A DNA stretch of 64,000 nt from Rebecca billardiae RCC1528 (Eukaryota; Haptophyta). The notes beneath the pieces were generated by a model. That model was given only the letters and a program-made list of their open reading frames with translations. It was not told where the DNA came from and made no database searches. The DNA is taken from NCBI GenBank assembly GCA_965240325.2, contig OZ251248.1:372001-436000 (forward strand), read 5' to 3'. Made by a program: the position numbers and the translations under genes. Shown here piece by piece: positions 41,732 through 52,350 of this stretch (position 1 is the first letter of the stretch; each line of letters begins with the position of its first letter).

Positions 41732-42673
41732 TCACTTGGTCAGGCGACTGCTACTACAGTGAGCCGCGCGGGCCCGGGCTCGGACCGCGCGCACCGCCGG
41801 GCGCGGCTGCTGCCACAAGTCACGACTCAGCGCCGGACGATGACCGGGACCGGGACTCAGTCCGACAGCTGCGTGGCAGGCCGTGACCGACGTGAACGGT
41901 GAATCCGACTCCGAGCTTTGAAGCACTTCATCACTGCTCGTCCGACTGGATGGCGCGGCTGCTCGCTGCTCGTGCGCCGCACCGCCGCCACCGCCTCCGC
42001 CGCGCTCTCGTGCGCGGAGGCTTGGCGCCGAGTCCTTCGCGCGCGAGCTCGAGCTTGCACGCGCCTGGGACGCGCGCCCACACCCCGCACGTGTCACCTC
42101 GTGCGCAGGAGCCAGGTCCGCTTCGAGCCGCCCAAGCTCCTCCGCGCCTTCCTCGCGCGCGGCAGCGCGCTCGGCCACGTGCGCGCGCGCCTCACGCCGA
42201 GCAGCAGCGGCAAGCGCGAACGCAGCGGTTTGCCGAGCAGGCTTGCTCGCGGCGGCATCGGCCGAGGCTGCGCGCCACTTGGCCTCGGCCACGCCGAGCA
42301 GCACCCTACGTGCAGCCATCGTCTCGGCGGCCGCCGCCGTCCGTTCGGCTGCTGCAGCGTGCTCCGCGTGCAGCTGCTTCTCGAGTCTCGGCACGGCGCT
42401 CAGCTCGCAGCTCTTGCGCACGTTCGCCTCCGACAGTTCGGCAACGTGGATCGCGAGCAGGTCGGCGCTGCCGTCCACGGCAGCAATGCTTGCCGCCGAG
42501 AGCTGCGTGCCGTGCGGCGGGCGCCGCGGCGCGGGCGGGCGGGTGGCGGGCGATGAGCGATGGGCCGGGCCAGCGATCGGCGTCTCGTCGACGAGTGCGG
42601 GCAGCTGGTGGCGAGCTCCGGCTTGCACGGGCAGCAGGGAGGTGGAAGGGTGAGGGCAGCGGGCAGTCGGCAC
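41732..42673 (-). CDS. Antisense coiled-coil ORF inside copia element 2 (hypothetical)
   Basis: 313-residue frame on the strand opposite to the element. Residues about 60-200 are rich in Ala, Glu, Arg and Leu with heptad-like spacing (LAIHVAELSEANVRKSCEL; RLEKQLHAEHAAAAERTAAA; AEELGRLEADLA), as in a coiled coil. The tail is Ser/Arg-rich. The overlapping plus-strand frame is Arg/Pro-rich and shadow-like. It could be a fragment of a host gene carried by the element or an antisense element gene. No start context or splice support. Confidence 0.4.
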   Translation of the reverse strand: MPTARCPHPSTSLLPVQAGARHQLPALVDETPIAGPAHRSSPATRPPAPRRPPHGTQLSAASIAAVDGSADLLAIHVAELSEANVRKSCELSAVPRLEKQLHAEHAAAAERTAAAAETMAARRVLLGVAEAKWRAASADAAASKPARQTAAFALAAAARREARAHVAERAAAREEGAEELGRLEADLAPAHEVTRAGCGRASQARASSSSRAKDSAPSLRARERGGGGGGGAAHEQRAAAPSSRTSSDEVLQSSESDSPFTSVTACHAAVGLSPGPGHRPALSRDLWQQPRPAVRAVRARARAAHCSSSRLTK

Positions 42674-43088
42674 GGCCAGGCGGCGGTAGTGACACGACGG
42701 CGGTCAACACGGAGGGGTCGAGCCGCGGGCACGTGGTCTCGGCAGCTGCCGCGCGGGCAGCTGGGTCATGCGGGGCGGCGCTGCAGGTTGCACCCGCCGT
42801 GTGAGGCGTCGAGCCGCATCCGCTCTGAGGGCTCGATCTGGGCGGTGGACACGAACGCCGTAAGCGGAGTGCTGCAGGCGGGGCCGCGAGAGGCGGGGCC
42901 GCAACAACTTCCGCCGTTATCGCCGGGCGGCGACGCCTAGTCGCCGCCCTCCTCGCGCGCCATCGCAGTGATCTGACCCCACACGCCTGGCATCATCGCC
43001 TCGGAGAAGTGCTAGTGCCGCGCAGCTCCAAACTCGAGCGGCGTGCGTGCTCGGAGCAGCAGCCGGCTGCGGATCAGGCTTCAGTCGA

Positions 43089-46000
43089 ATGCATACGCAC
43101 CTGTGGCTGCCGTGCATGGCCTCCTCACCGAGGAAGAAGGGTGTTCTGTGGCCATCCATAAAAAAAGGTGCGCACTGGCGCCCGAGCCGCCCGCGCGGCA
43201 CGCGACCTCAACTGCACCTGTTCCGATCTCGAGCTGTGGGCAGGGCGGGGTGTCTTGGATCGATGGGGAGACGCTCGGGGAAATTCGTCGGGGTAGTCTG
43301 GGACTGCGCGCGCACGCTCCCCGCCCTTCAGCGCGCCGCGCGTCGCCATGCTGAATTTCCGCGAGCGGGCGGGTGCAGGGGGGGGCCCGTAACGACATCT
43401 TTTCCGAAATCTTGCGCTGTGGATGGGGACGAGTCTTCTACATCGTCGGACATGGGCAGCTATGCCACAGCAGAGGACCACATTGAGACAAGCTCGCTCG
43501 ACGCGTCACCACGAACGCGCAGAAATGGAGGCGAAGCTTGCATCACCTACTTGCCCGACGCACATGCAATGATGGCTGTGCAGACAAGCCAGCCTGGCGT
43601 CGGAAGCTACAAGCTGAATTTCTTCACAATCAAATCGAAAATGGCTATCCACGGAGCGATCAAGGACGCAGTCACCGAGGTCAAGGCTTCCTTCAAGGGA
43701 AGAGCGACCGACACTACGTCGTCCATGGTCACCCTCGTCGAGGCCAGGCTCTCCGGATACGCGCTGGCCGAGGCCGCCGTGTGGACAGCCGAAAATGCTA
43801 TTCGGGAACCGTACGCAACCGCATTCGCAAACATGGACGCGGACACCACCATCATGCAGATGACGATCGTCTACGAGCGATCGGTGGAAGTACTTTTCAA
43901 GCGTATCAAGGACATGATGCTGCCGAGTCTCTTTTCGTACCTCGAGTCGAAACGGCACATCGTGAACCCAAATGAGAATTTCCTGAATTTACATACTCTG
44001 CTCGAAATCTTCGAGCACGAGCTGAACGTATCGACCATGTCGGAGCTCCGAGCTGAGTTCAAGAAGCTCTACCCGGACCGACCGACCCCGGTGAGCGGCC
44101 CCGAGATGATCAAGCAAACGGTGGAGATGGTACGCGCATCACGCTATCGAGAGCTAGACGACGCCACACTCCTCGTTTTCAAGTTGTACAACGGGATGCA
44201 CGAGCACCCAGAGGTCTACTCGACCGTCATCTCTATTTACGGTTCAATGTCGCCCCAGCAATGCGTGGCGCAGACCGAACAGCTCACCGCCCAGATCGAG
44301 GACGCATACAGGCGTTGGACTCAGTCGCCCAAGGGACGACAGGCAACGCAACGTGACCCCAAGCGGGGCGGTCCCGCGCACGCTCTCAATACTGAGGAGG
44401 CGGACCGCCGACAACCAGCCGTCACGTGCTCGCACTGCGGGCTGCGCAATCACACCGCAGAGCGGTGCTGGAAGCTACATCCAGACTTGCGGCCACCCAG
44501 GCCGCCCGGCGCACCAAGGCAGGGCAACTTCAGGCTGCCCGCCAAGCCCGGCGGGCGCGACAGCAAGTTCATCAAAGTACCTCCGCCCCAAAAGCGGGCG
44601 GGGAGGCCACGGGCCCAGATGGTGCAAGACGAGGACATCGACCCGGAGCCCGATGACGCAGATCTCGAGCCGACGCAATACGCGTATCTGGACTCGGGCG
44701 CGTCCCAATCATTTGTCGATATCAACCTCGGCCTGCTACACAATGCTCACCCGATCAGCATGTCTGTCAAGGTCGCCAAGCGCGACATTGAGCTACACGC
44801 ATCCAAGGCAGGCGACATGTACGTATACTTACTCGACGCCGACTCAGACACAACCGTGCCGGTGTGCCTGGAAAACGTCGTCGGAGTCGAAGATCTCGAT
44901 ACTACTCTCTTTTCAGTCAACGCGTTCGCCGCGGTCGGAATGGCTGTGGTGTTCGACGAACGACCATACATCCGCATCGGCCCCAAGAGGGTTCATTTGC
45001 GCCCCGACAACACGGTCGGATTCAAGGCAGTCGTACCCAAGGCCGAGACAGCCATGCCGGCCACCGCGGACGACGTGCCACCAGACGTCGACCCGATCAA
45101 GAACGGGCGGAAGATCACGCTCTGGCAATCCAGACTAGGATATGCCGATATCAAGCGTGTACGCGCAACCTACCGCGCGAATGACAAGATGTCGGAGGCA
45201 TCGCCCTGCACGTACCAGCCCTCCGACGTTGCCAAGTTCAAGGCCAAGCCGTTCCCGGGCACACGTGAGAGAACAACTCGACCGCTCGAGATGCTCCACA
45301 ACGATGTCATCGGGCCCATCAACGGGCTGCCCGCAAAGACTCCAAGGTGGGGAACTCTATTCATCGATGATTTTTCCGGATACATGCGCTTCTACGACAT
45401 GCAAAACAAGGCTGAAGCGCCGGAGAAGCTCGACCTCATGGCCAGCGAGATGGGAGCCAACTCTCTATCCGCCACCATGCAGAACAAGGGCATCGCCGGA
45501 TGCACCATTCACCTCGACGGAGGCCGAGAGTTACACTCAAAGAATTGGAACCGAGTCCTTCGCAGGTACGACATGCTATGCAACTACATGTCGCCCCCCC
45601 ACACGCAGCAGCTGAACGGCGTCGCCGAACGTGGCCTCGGAGTCATCATGAATGACGCCAGGACAATGCTGTACCTCTCAGGCGTACACCACAAATGGTG
45701 GTATTGGGCAGCCAAGTGCGCTGCCGCGCAACGCAACCTGATGAGCAAGCATCCTACCAGCGATGGCAAGCTGGTTTCACCGCACGAGCTGATGTTTGGC
45801 ACCTCGCCCGGGCCCTTCCTGCAAAAGCTGAGAGTCTGGGGCTCGCCCTGCATCTACCTCGTACAGTCGATCAACAAGCAGAACAAGCTACTCCCGCGCG
45901 CGCGGGAGGGCATCTTACTGGGATACGGATTTGACGGTATCTTCGAGCGAGGCACCATCAAGCGATCGCACGGATACATCGTTTTGAGTGCCGACGACGG

Positions 46001-48134
46001 GAAAATCGTCATCACTCGGCACGTCAAGTTCAACGAGCAAGTCATTTTGGATCGAATCTCTACGCATTTCAAGGAGATCCGCGAAATTCGGGACCCCCTG
46101 CTGGCGTGGAGCGCTCGGCGACCTCCTCAAGGTGCAGATGCTGGTAAGACCCGTGACAGCAACACCAACGAGGAGGGCGACGAAGAGTTTGCCAGCAGCA
46201 GCAGTGACGCCGACAGCGACTCCGAGCGCGGAGGAGACGATCCGCCATCGCCGGACGAGGAATCAGACGACGATGACAAGGACGACAGGGACAAACCCGA
46301 CGACGACGAGAAGGGAAATGATGGCGACGGCGACGACGGTGATGGAGACGGCCCCGGAGCTGGAGGCAGACCATCGCAGAGCAATACGCCACCGCAGCCA
46401 AAGCAGCCTCCTCCCTCCGCCGATCGCCGCCCACAGCGGACTCGCAACATGACTGGCAAGTCATACTTCCCGCCGACGCGGCGCGCGCGCGCGCGCGCGC
46501 AGCTCGCGCAGCTCGCATCAGATATCCCGGTACCTACATCGTTCAAGGAAGCGATGGAGAGCAAGCAAGCATCCGATTGGACAAGGGCTATCATGGAAGA
46601 ATACGAGGCCCACGACAGGCTGGGCACATTCACGCCCGTCATTGTTCCCAAAGGGAAAGCAATTATCCCATCGAAGCTGGTCTTCAAGGTCAAAGCCAAT
46701 CCAGATGGTACCATCGAACGGTACAAGGCAAGATTGGTTGGTCAAGGCTTCCGCCAGATTCAAGGAGTCAATTACGACGAGGTGTTCTCGCCTACTATCC
46801 GGTACGAGAACGTACGCCTCCTATTGGCACTGACGACGGAGCTACGAACACCAGAAAGACCTTGGATCATCCACTCCGCAGACGTGAGTACGGCGTACCT
46901 CCAAGCCCCATTGGAGGACGGCCTGAAGATCTACACTACGCTACCCCCGCTGTACCCGTGTGCCCTCAAGCCACCCGAGGGACACGTGGTCGCGGCTGAC
47001 TGGGATATGGCCCTTCCAGGATTTAAGCAGAGCGGCAGACGATGGCACATCCGCCTCAGCCAGAAACTGCGAGAGAAAGGATTCAAGAAACTCACACAGT
47101 CGGAGTGCATCTTCGTCCGCACCTCAGGAGACATCATCGACGTCATCGCAGTGTACGTGGACGACCTGCTTATTCTGAGCAGCTCCCCCGACAGCGCAAG
47201 ACCCAGCTCGATTATCGGAGAAATTCGAAAAGAATTCACCCTCCGGGATCTGGGACCAGCAACGACTTTCCTGGGCATGAGTATCGCCCAGGGGCCCAAG
47301 TCGACGACTATCTCCATGTCACAGTACATCACCGATCTCCTCAAGAAGCACGACATGAGCGACATTACGCCCGTCGACAACCCGTGCAGATCGGCAGCAG
47401 AGCATCCGACAGCAGTCGAGACAGACGACTCATCATCGTGCTCGCCGGAGGAATCAAAGACCTACCGAGCAATTGTCGGAGCGCTACTATTCATCATGAA
47501 CACCTGCCGACCCGACATCAGCTACGCAGTCAATATGTTGGCAAGGCACATGGCGAGCCCAAGCTCGAACGACCTTAAAGGTGCCAAGCGAGTGCTCAGG
47601 TACTTGGCAGGGACAAAGAATTCCGGCATCACTTTCACATCAACGGCTACTACTCAGCCACGAACGGAGATGTTTGTGGACTCGGACTGGGCCAACGATA
47701 CAAAAGATCGCCGCTCGACCGGAAGCTATATCTACTTCCATGCTGGCGGCCCAGTATCGTGGCACACCTTCAAGCAGTCAATCACAACCCTCTCATCATG
47801 TGAGGCCGAATATGTCGCACTCGCGGAAGGAGCCAAAGAGGCAGTTTACCTACGCGACGTCATCAGCGATATCCTCAACATTCCAAAGACTCCCATTGTG
47901 ATCCACGAGGACAACAAGGGGGCGATTGATCTCTCAAAGAACAGCATTCATCATAAGCGCACCAAGCACATCGACGTACGACACCATTTTGTTCGAGATT
48001 GTGTCGACCTCGGTGCAGTCAACATCACCAAGGTGCACACATCGGAAAACATCGCCGATTGTCTGACCAAGGCGCTACCCAAGGACAAGTTCACCAAATT
48101 TCGAGACATCATGGTTACACCAGTTTCGAATTGA
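43089..48134 (+). CDS. Copia element 2 gag-pol polyprotein
   Basis: One uninterrupted frame, 1681 residues from the ATG at 43089 (later ATGs, e.g. near 43452, are possible starts). Gag is helical. The CCHC knuckle CSHCGLRNHTAERC is at about 447-460. Protease has DSGA at about 535. Integrase carries its Asp in LHNDVIGPI, a second in LDGGRELHSK and the Glu in NGVAERGLGV. RT has VFKVKANPDGTIERYKAR, ADVSTAYLQAPL and YVDD near 1356. RNase H has VDSDWANDTKDRRS, SSCEAEYVAL, HEDNKGAIDLSK and HHKRTKHIDVRHH. An Asp/Glu-rich linker lies between integrase and RT. No stop or frameshift, so it looks competent. The stop overlaps the polypurine tract before the 3' LTR. Confidence 0.95.
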   Translation: MHTHLWLPCMASSPRKKGVLWPSIKKGAHWRPSRPRGTRPQLHLFRSRAVGRAGCLGSMGRRSGKFVGVVWDCARTLPALQRAARRHAEFPRAGGCRGGPVTTSFPKSCAVDGDESSTSSDMGSYATAEDHIETSSLDASPRTRRNGGEACITYLPDAHAMMAVQTSQPGVGSYKLNFFTIKSKMAIHGAIKDAVTEVKASFKGRATDTTSSMVTLVEARLSGYALAEAAVWTAENAIREPYATAFANMDADTTIMQMTIVYERSVEVLFKRIKDMMLPSLFSYLESKRHIVNPNENFLNLHTLLEIFEHELNVSTMSELRAEFKKLYPDRPTPVSGPEMIKQTVEMVRASRYRELDDATLLVFKLYNGMHEHPEVYSTVISIYGSMSPQQCVAQTEQLTAQIEDAYRRWTQSPKGRQATQRDPKRGGPAHALNTEEADRRQPAVTCSHCGLRNHTAERCWKLHPDLRPPRPPGAPRQGNFRLPAKPGGRDSKFIKVPPPQKRAGRPRAQMVQDEDIDPEPDDADLEPTQYAYLDSGASQSFVDINLGLLHNAHPISMSVKVAKRDIELHASKAGDMYVYLLDADSDTTVPVCLENVVGVEDLDTTLFSVNAFAAVGMAVVFDERPYIRIGPKRVHLRPDNTVGFKAVVPKAETAMPATADDVPPDVDPIKNGRKITLWQSRLGYADIKRVRATYRANDKMSEASPCTYQPSDVAKFKAKPFPGTRERTTRPLEMLHNDVIGPINGLPAKTPRWGTLFIDDFSGYMRFYDMQNKAEAPEKLDLMASEMGANSLSATMQNKGIAGCTIHLDGGRELHSKNWNRVLRRYDMLCNYMSPPHTQQLNGVAERGLGVIMNDARTMLYLSGVHHKWWYWAAKCAAAQRNLMSKHPTSDGKLVSPHELMFGTSPGPFLQKLRVWGSPCIYLVQSINKQNKLLPRAREGILLGYGFDGIFERGTIKRSHGYIVLSADDGKIVITRHVKFNEQVILDRISTHFKEIREIRDPLLAWSARRPPQGADAGKTRDSNTNEEGDEEFASSSSDADSDSERGGDDPPSPDEESDDDDKDDRDKPDDDEKGNDGDGDDGDGDGPGAGGRPSQSNTPPQPKQPPPSADRRPQRTRNMTGKSYFPPTRRARARAQLAQLASDIPVPTSFKEAMESKQASDWTRAIMEEYEAHDRLGTFTPVIVPKGKAIIPSKLVFKVKANPDGTIERYKARLVGQGFRQIQGVNYDEVFSPTIRYENVRLLLALTTELRTPERPWIIHSADVSTAYLQAPLEDGLKIYTTLPPLYPCALKPPEGHVVAADWDMALPGFKQSGRRWHIRLSQKLREKGFKKLTQSECIFVRTSGDIIDVIAVYVDDLLILSSSPDSARPSSIIGEIRKEFTLRDLGPATTFLGMSIAQGPKSTTISMSQYITDLLKKHDMSDITPVDNPCRSAAEHPTAVETDDSSSCSPEESKTYRAIVGALLFIMNTCRPDISYAVNMLARHMASPSSNDLKGAKRVLRYLAGTKNSGITFTSTATTQPRTEMFVDSDWANDTKDRRSTGSYIYFHAGGPVSWHTFKQSITTLSSCEAEYVALAEGAKEAVYLRDVISDILNIPKTPIVIHEDNKGAIDLSKNSIHHKRTKHIDVRHHFVRDCVDLGAVNITKVHTSENIADCLTKALPKDKFTKFRDIMVTPVSN

Positions 48135-48141
48135 GGGGGCG

Positions 48142-48706
48142 TGTCAAAGTCCAAGGCAGCCATCGGCGCCATTCCCCAGCTCGAGACTTTAATTCCAAGG
48201 CGCTGAGCAATTTCAGCCGCCAAGCTACAGACTTTCATCATGCAATTCAATCGGTTTCACCATTCAAGAGCAAGGCCAACAGCAGCCATTGTTCATGCAA
48301 GTTACTACTCCAAAGATAAGGAGCATCGGCACACACATGAGGTCTTCGGACTACACATCCAAGGGTCCAGGGATTCTTCACCACTTGGGAAGGTACCCTG
48401 AACTGGACCAGAGACTACCATGCAGTCATCAGAACTTTCTTTTCATTTCGAGGAGACGTCCCGATCATCACAGGAAGCTTACGTGCAATGACCCGAAGGC
48501 AATCAACGGAATTCCGAGAGCATTCCGACCGAGGGAAGCAGGCACACGAAGATTCCAAAATCTTCGATGCCACTTCCATCAGCTTTCACCAGACTGAAAC
48601 ATCAGCTTACTTGAAACCAGCCATCACTCATCAGCAAGGGGGACGCCCCTTCGCCCCACGAAACACAGCTAGTAAGGACCGCACGACACGCGCGAAGCGC
48701 CAATCA
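48142..48706 (+). repeat. 3' LTR of copia element 2
   Basis: 565 bp, the partner of 37394-37958, with one substitution seen. Followed by the TTTAT target duplication. Confidence 0.95.
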
Positions 48707-48711
48707 TTTAT

Positions 48712-49420
48712 TCCCACTACGGAATAAAGGAAGCCATATGGCGGGCGTGAATGCGCCCGTCCCACGGCGACCCAAGGCCCCAGCGCCACGGCCCGGGAGT
48801 CACCGGCCGGGCGTGGCGTAGGCAGGTTATTGGTGCGGTCGTACGAGCGCATGGGCGTGAGTGACAGCTTCCTTTCCGACTTTTCGACCACTCTCACGTC
48901 CACGTCCACGTCCTCGTGCGACCGGCGCGCGTGAGGCTGCGCATGGGAAGAATGGGCAAGAAGGGACTGCCAGGATCACCGTTCTGACGGCCATTATGCC
49001 GACCTCTTAAATCCTCTTTCGGGTATGCCTTGCATCGGTGCAGACCAGTCAATGTTCCGTCTGACCCAACACACCGTGAGTCTGACGATCAATGTTGACT
49101 GCGCGGTAGTCGTGCGACCGCCGTCCGACACGGCTGCCGTGCGAATACGTGTGCAGCGTGTGCGCGCCTGTCAACGGCGAGGCGGTCATCGACCGACATG
49201 GCTAGGCCGAGCTCGGATCAGCGGACTAGTGACAACCTTCAGTCAGTGGGACCACGCCACGCCATTTGGCGACCTCGGCACCGCTGCTCAATGCCCGTCC
49301 AGAGGCACGGACGTGCCGCACTACCTGGCCAGCCACCGCCAAAGTGGGGCCCACCACCTGGACCCCCCTGTATACTCTGTAGTTAGTGTTTGACTCACCG
49401 CGGTCAGTGAGGCTGCCGGT
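48712..49420. other. Unassigned flank right of copia element 2
   Basis: About 700 bp of mixed composition with no credible gene or RNA. Together with 37031-37388 it formed one piece before the retroelement inserted. That piece separates the orphan B1-B2 from a second partial B1, B2 and B3. Confidence 0.5.
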
Positions 49421-50063
49421 CCGGACTGCGCGCCGCTGCATGTATGATGTAACCGCGCCACCGGCACTCGTCCGGGCGTCCCGTCGTCTGACGTCATTCA
49501 TCTGAACTGCTGTGCGGACGACTGTGCGACTGGAATGCGCGCACTCGATCTGCCTGCTGTGAAACTCTTCGTCAGACAGCCCGAAAGTTGACGATACCGC
49601 CGGGGAACCGGCCGCGCGTAGTCACGGCGGTGTCGGCGCACTTCGTCTTCGTGTCCAGTCTGACAACCACTCTCCATTCCCGTTGCGGAGTGGCCCCAAG
49701 GCGCCTGTGAGCGGCGCCAACGTGACGGCGCCCGCGCCTGCGGCCCGCAGTCGGCGGTGCCGAAGCCGAGCTTTGCTCGCCACGCACGGCTGTCTCAGTC
49801 TGTCTGTCACCGATCCACGCGCAGCACGTCGGCCTGCCTCATCGCGTGAGGCAGCAAGGCGGTGGAACGCCGAGGGATGCGAGCGCTTCCGCGAGCGCTC
49901 CCGCGGTCGAGAGGGGAGGGGCTCCGAGGTGCCGACAAGGGTGGTCGTGCCAACGCCGTCGTCGGAGTGGCGCGGGCCGAACCGGCGGCTGGAGAAGCGG
50001 AAATCGTCATGCGGAAAACGGGAAACGTTCATCGTCGGCGCAGAGGACTGCTGCAGGCTGCAG
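49421..50063 (+). promoter_or_regulatory. 5' region of E4 (degenerate)
   Basis: The end of B1 from about 49420, B2 at about 49497 and B3 at about 49612. At the place where other units have ACACATGTGGGCGGCGCC, this copy reads GGAGTGGCCCC, so the proposed start exon is lost. The intron-like stretch up to GGCTGCAG (50063) is otherwise recognisable. Confidence 0.55.
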
Positions 50064-51083
50064 CCCTCCGCCTAGGAGCGCGCGGTCGTCGGCCAGCGGG
50101 GCGACGCAGGCGCCAGCCGGTGCGCTGTGCTCAAGCTGGGTGGCATGGTCGACCTGAAGAGGCCCAAGTGTGATCACACAGGCTGCAACACGCGGCCTTC
50201 GTTCGGCATGCCGGGCGACGCGCGCGCCAGCCGGTGCGCTACGCACAAGCTGGCCGGCATGGTCGACGTGGTGAGCCGCAGGTGTGATCACGCGGGCTGC
50301 ACCACGCGCCCTTTGTGTGGCATGCCGGGTGACGCACGTGCCAGCCGGTGCGCTACGCATAAGCTGGCCGGCATGGTCGACGTGGTGAGCCGCAAGTGTG
50401 ATCACGCAGGCTGCACCAAGGTGCCTTCGGTCGGCATGCCGGGCGACGCGCGCGCCAGCCGGTGCGCTGCGCACAAGCTGGCCGGCATGGTCGACCTGAA
50501 GCACCCCAAGTGTGATCACGCCCGCTGCACCAAGCAGCCTTCGGTCGGCATGCCGGGCGACGCGCGCGCCAGCCGGTGCGCTACGCACAAGCTGGCCGGC
50601 ATGGTCGACGTGGTGAGCCGCAAGTGTGATCACGCCCGCTGCACCAAGCAGCCTTCGTTCGGCATGCCGGGCGACGCGCGCGCCAGCCGGTGCGCTGCGC
50701 ACAAGCTGGCCGGCATGGTCGACCTGAAGAGCCGCAAGTGTGATCACACAGGCTGCACCAAGCGGCCTTCGTTCGGCATGCCGGGCGACGCGCGCGCCAG
50801 CCGGTGCGCTGTGCACAAGCTGGCTGGCATGAAGCGCCTTGGGAGTGGTGCGCACATTCGGCACAAGCGTGGGCTGGAGCAAGGCTCGAGCACCAAAGCG
50901 TCGAGCGCCGCCAAGCGACAGCGGACGCGCACCAGCAGCACAGGCACGACCTCTGACGCCGCAGCAGCCGCAGCGCAGCCGCGGCCGCGGTCGCAGCTGC
51001 CGCCGGTGGTCAAGGCCCGCGTTGCATCGACACCACTACCGCATTCTGCACGGCCTGTGGTGATGGCTAGGCGGGTCAACTGA
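50064..51083 (+). pseudogene. EsV-1-7 repeat gene E4 (6 repeats, 5' damaged)
   Basis: The exon 2 equivalent encodes six complete EsV-1-7 repeats and the common basic tail (KRQRTRT). The 17-nt first exon is missing, and between the acceptor and the first half repeat the frame is shifted, with a TAG in the repeat frame near 50073. The repeat frame itself is open from there to the stop. It could still be expressed from an internal ATG (for example near 50144), but decay is more likely. Confidence 0.75.
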
Positions 51084-51729
51084 CAGCCGCCCGGCACGCC
51101 GCCGCCGCCGCCGTCGCCGCAGCAATCTCGCGCGAAGAGATTGCAGGGCCGATCGTCGAGGTGCTCGCCGAGTTCCGCGAGCGCGTGCGCGCGCTCGCGG
51201 CGAGCGGCGCCGACGCGGGCGCGCTCCTCGCCGAGTGCGACGCGCTGCGAGATCGCGATCTCAAGAACGTCGGCGTGCGACTGGAGGACCGCTCGGGCGA
51301 GGCGGCGCGGTGGATGCTCGTCTCGCCCGCCGACCTCGAGGCGGAGGCGGCGGCGGCGGCAACGGAAGAGCGCAAGAAGGCGCAGGCGCGCGAGGCGGTG
51401 CAGGCAAAGGTGAAAGGAGGCGGCGCGGCTGGCGATGCGCGCCGTGCCGCCCGAGCAGATGTTCCGCCCAGAGAACGACGTGCTCTTCGGACGCGAGGCG
51501 CCGTTCACGCAGTGCGCGCCGCGCGCACTGCGCCGCGCGCGCCACGCGTGCCGCGCCTGCGTCCGCCGCTCACCGCCCCTTGGGCGCTGGCCGACGCCCC
51601 CCGGGCTGCAGGTGGGACGACAGCGGCCTGCCCACCCACGGCGCAGACGGCGAGCCGCTCAGCAAGGGCGCGCGCAAGCGCGCGGAGAAGGCGTTCAGCA
51701 ATAAGCACAAGGCCAACTTTGAGAAGTGA
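51084..51729 (+). pseudogene. CysRS 3'-end duplicate F4
   Basis: Full-length type (palindrome at 51249, no 82-bp deletion), but with a short insertion at about 51410 (AAGGTGAAAGGAGG) that shifts the frame and a small insertion before the tail. Directly follows E4. Confidence 0.88.
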
Positions 51730-51826
51730 ATGGCCGCCGGCTGCGCCTGACTTGCTAGCAGCTTGATTTTGATGTGGCTCAAACCCCGCTGCCGCCCGCT
51801 TGCCGCGCGCGACGGATACTAATAAG

Positions 51827-51979
<153 letters not shown>

Positions 51980-51983
51980 AAAT

Positions 51984-52350
51984 AGGCCGCCGCCCGCCGT
52001 CTCTGACTCTGAGTCTGAGTCTGAGGCCGTCGGCGTCGGCGGCCCGGTCGCGGACTGCGGCGGGCGCGCCGGCCCGCCCGCCGGGCGCCGCGCCCCGGGC
52101 GCCGCTGCAGCCTGCATGTATGTCGATGTATGAGTATCCGAGATAAATATATGTCGTAACCGCCACCGCTCGCACCGGCACTCGTCCGGGCGTCCCGCCG
52201 ACGTCGTCTGACGTCATTCATCATCTGAACTGCTGTGCGGACGATTGTACGACTGGCATGCGCGCACTCGATGTGCCTGCTGTGAAGCTCTTCGTCAGAC
52301 AGCCCGTCAGTTGACGATACCGACTCATACCGCCGGCGGGGCCACCGGCC
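51984..52350 (+). promoter_or_regulatory. 5' region of E5, blocks B1-B2 and start of B3
   Basis: B1 from about 51984 (type a), B2 from about 52217. B3 is split after CCACCGGCC by the TIR element at 52351 and resumes at 54125-54217 just before the proposed E5 start. If these blocks are the promoter, the insertion moves the upstream part 1.8 kb away. Confidence 0.55.

Larger units (their letters stand above)
39941..43046. other. Internal spacer of copia element 2
   Basis: 3.1 kb between the MYND ORF and gag-pol. It is more GC-rich than either and has no convincing sense gene. A hydrophobic segment (ALHVALLVICMSACSAALFV) is encoded near 40690. A palindromic block lies at 41392-41421 and an antisense coiled-coil frame at 41732-42673. 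It looks like captured host DNA. Confidence 0.5.
37394..48706 (+). mobile_element. Ty1/copia LTR retrotransposon 2, complete, with extra ORF
   Basis: 11.3 kb, bounded by 565-bp LTRs (37394-37958 and 48142-48706) with TG...CA ends and a perfect 5-bp target duplication TTTAT (37389-37393 and 48707-48711). I saw one LTR difference (TTTCG versus TTACG), so it is very young. A polypurine stretch GAGGGGGCG precedes the 3' LTR. Order: 5' LTR, MYND-finger ORF, 3.1 kb without sense genes, gag-pol, 3' LTR. Its coding part is visibly less GC-rich than the host and than copia element 1. Confidence 0.96.

Noticed and set aside
37365-49375. 18-bp inverted pair around copia element 2 as ends of a larger transposon
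   Set aside because: CTATACAGGGAGGTCCAG and its partner differ at two positions, are short, and do not coincide with unit breakpoints; could be chance.
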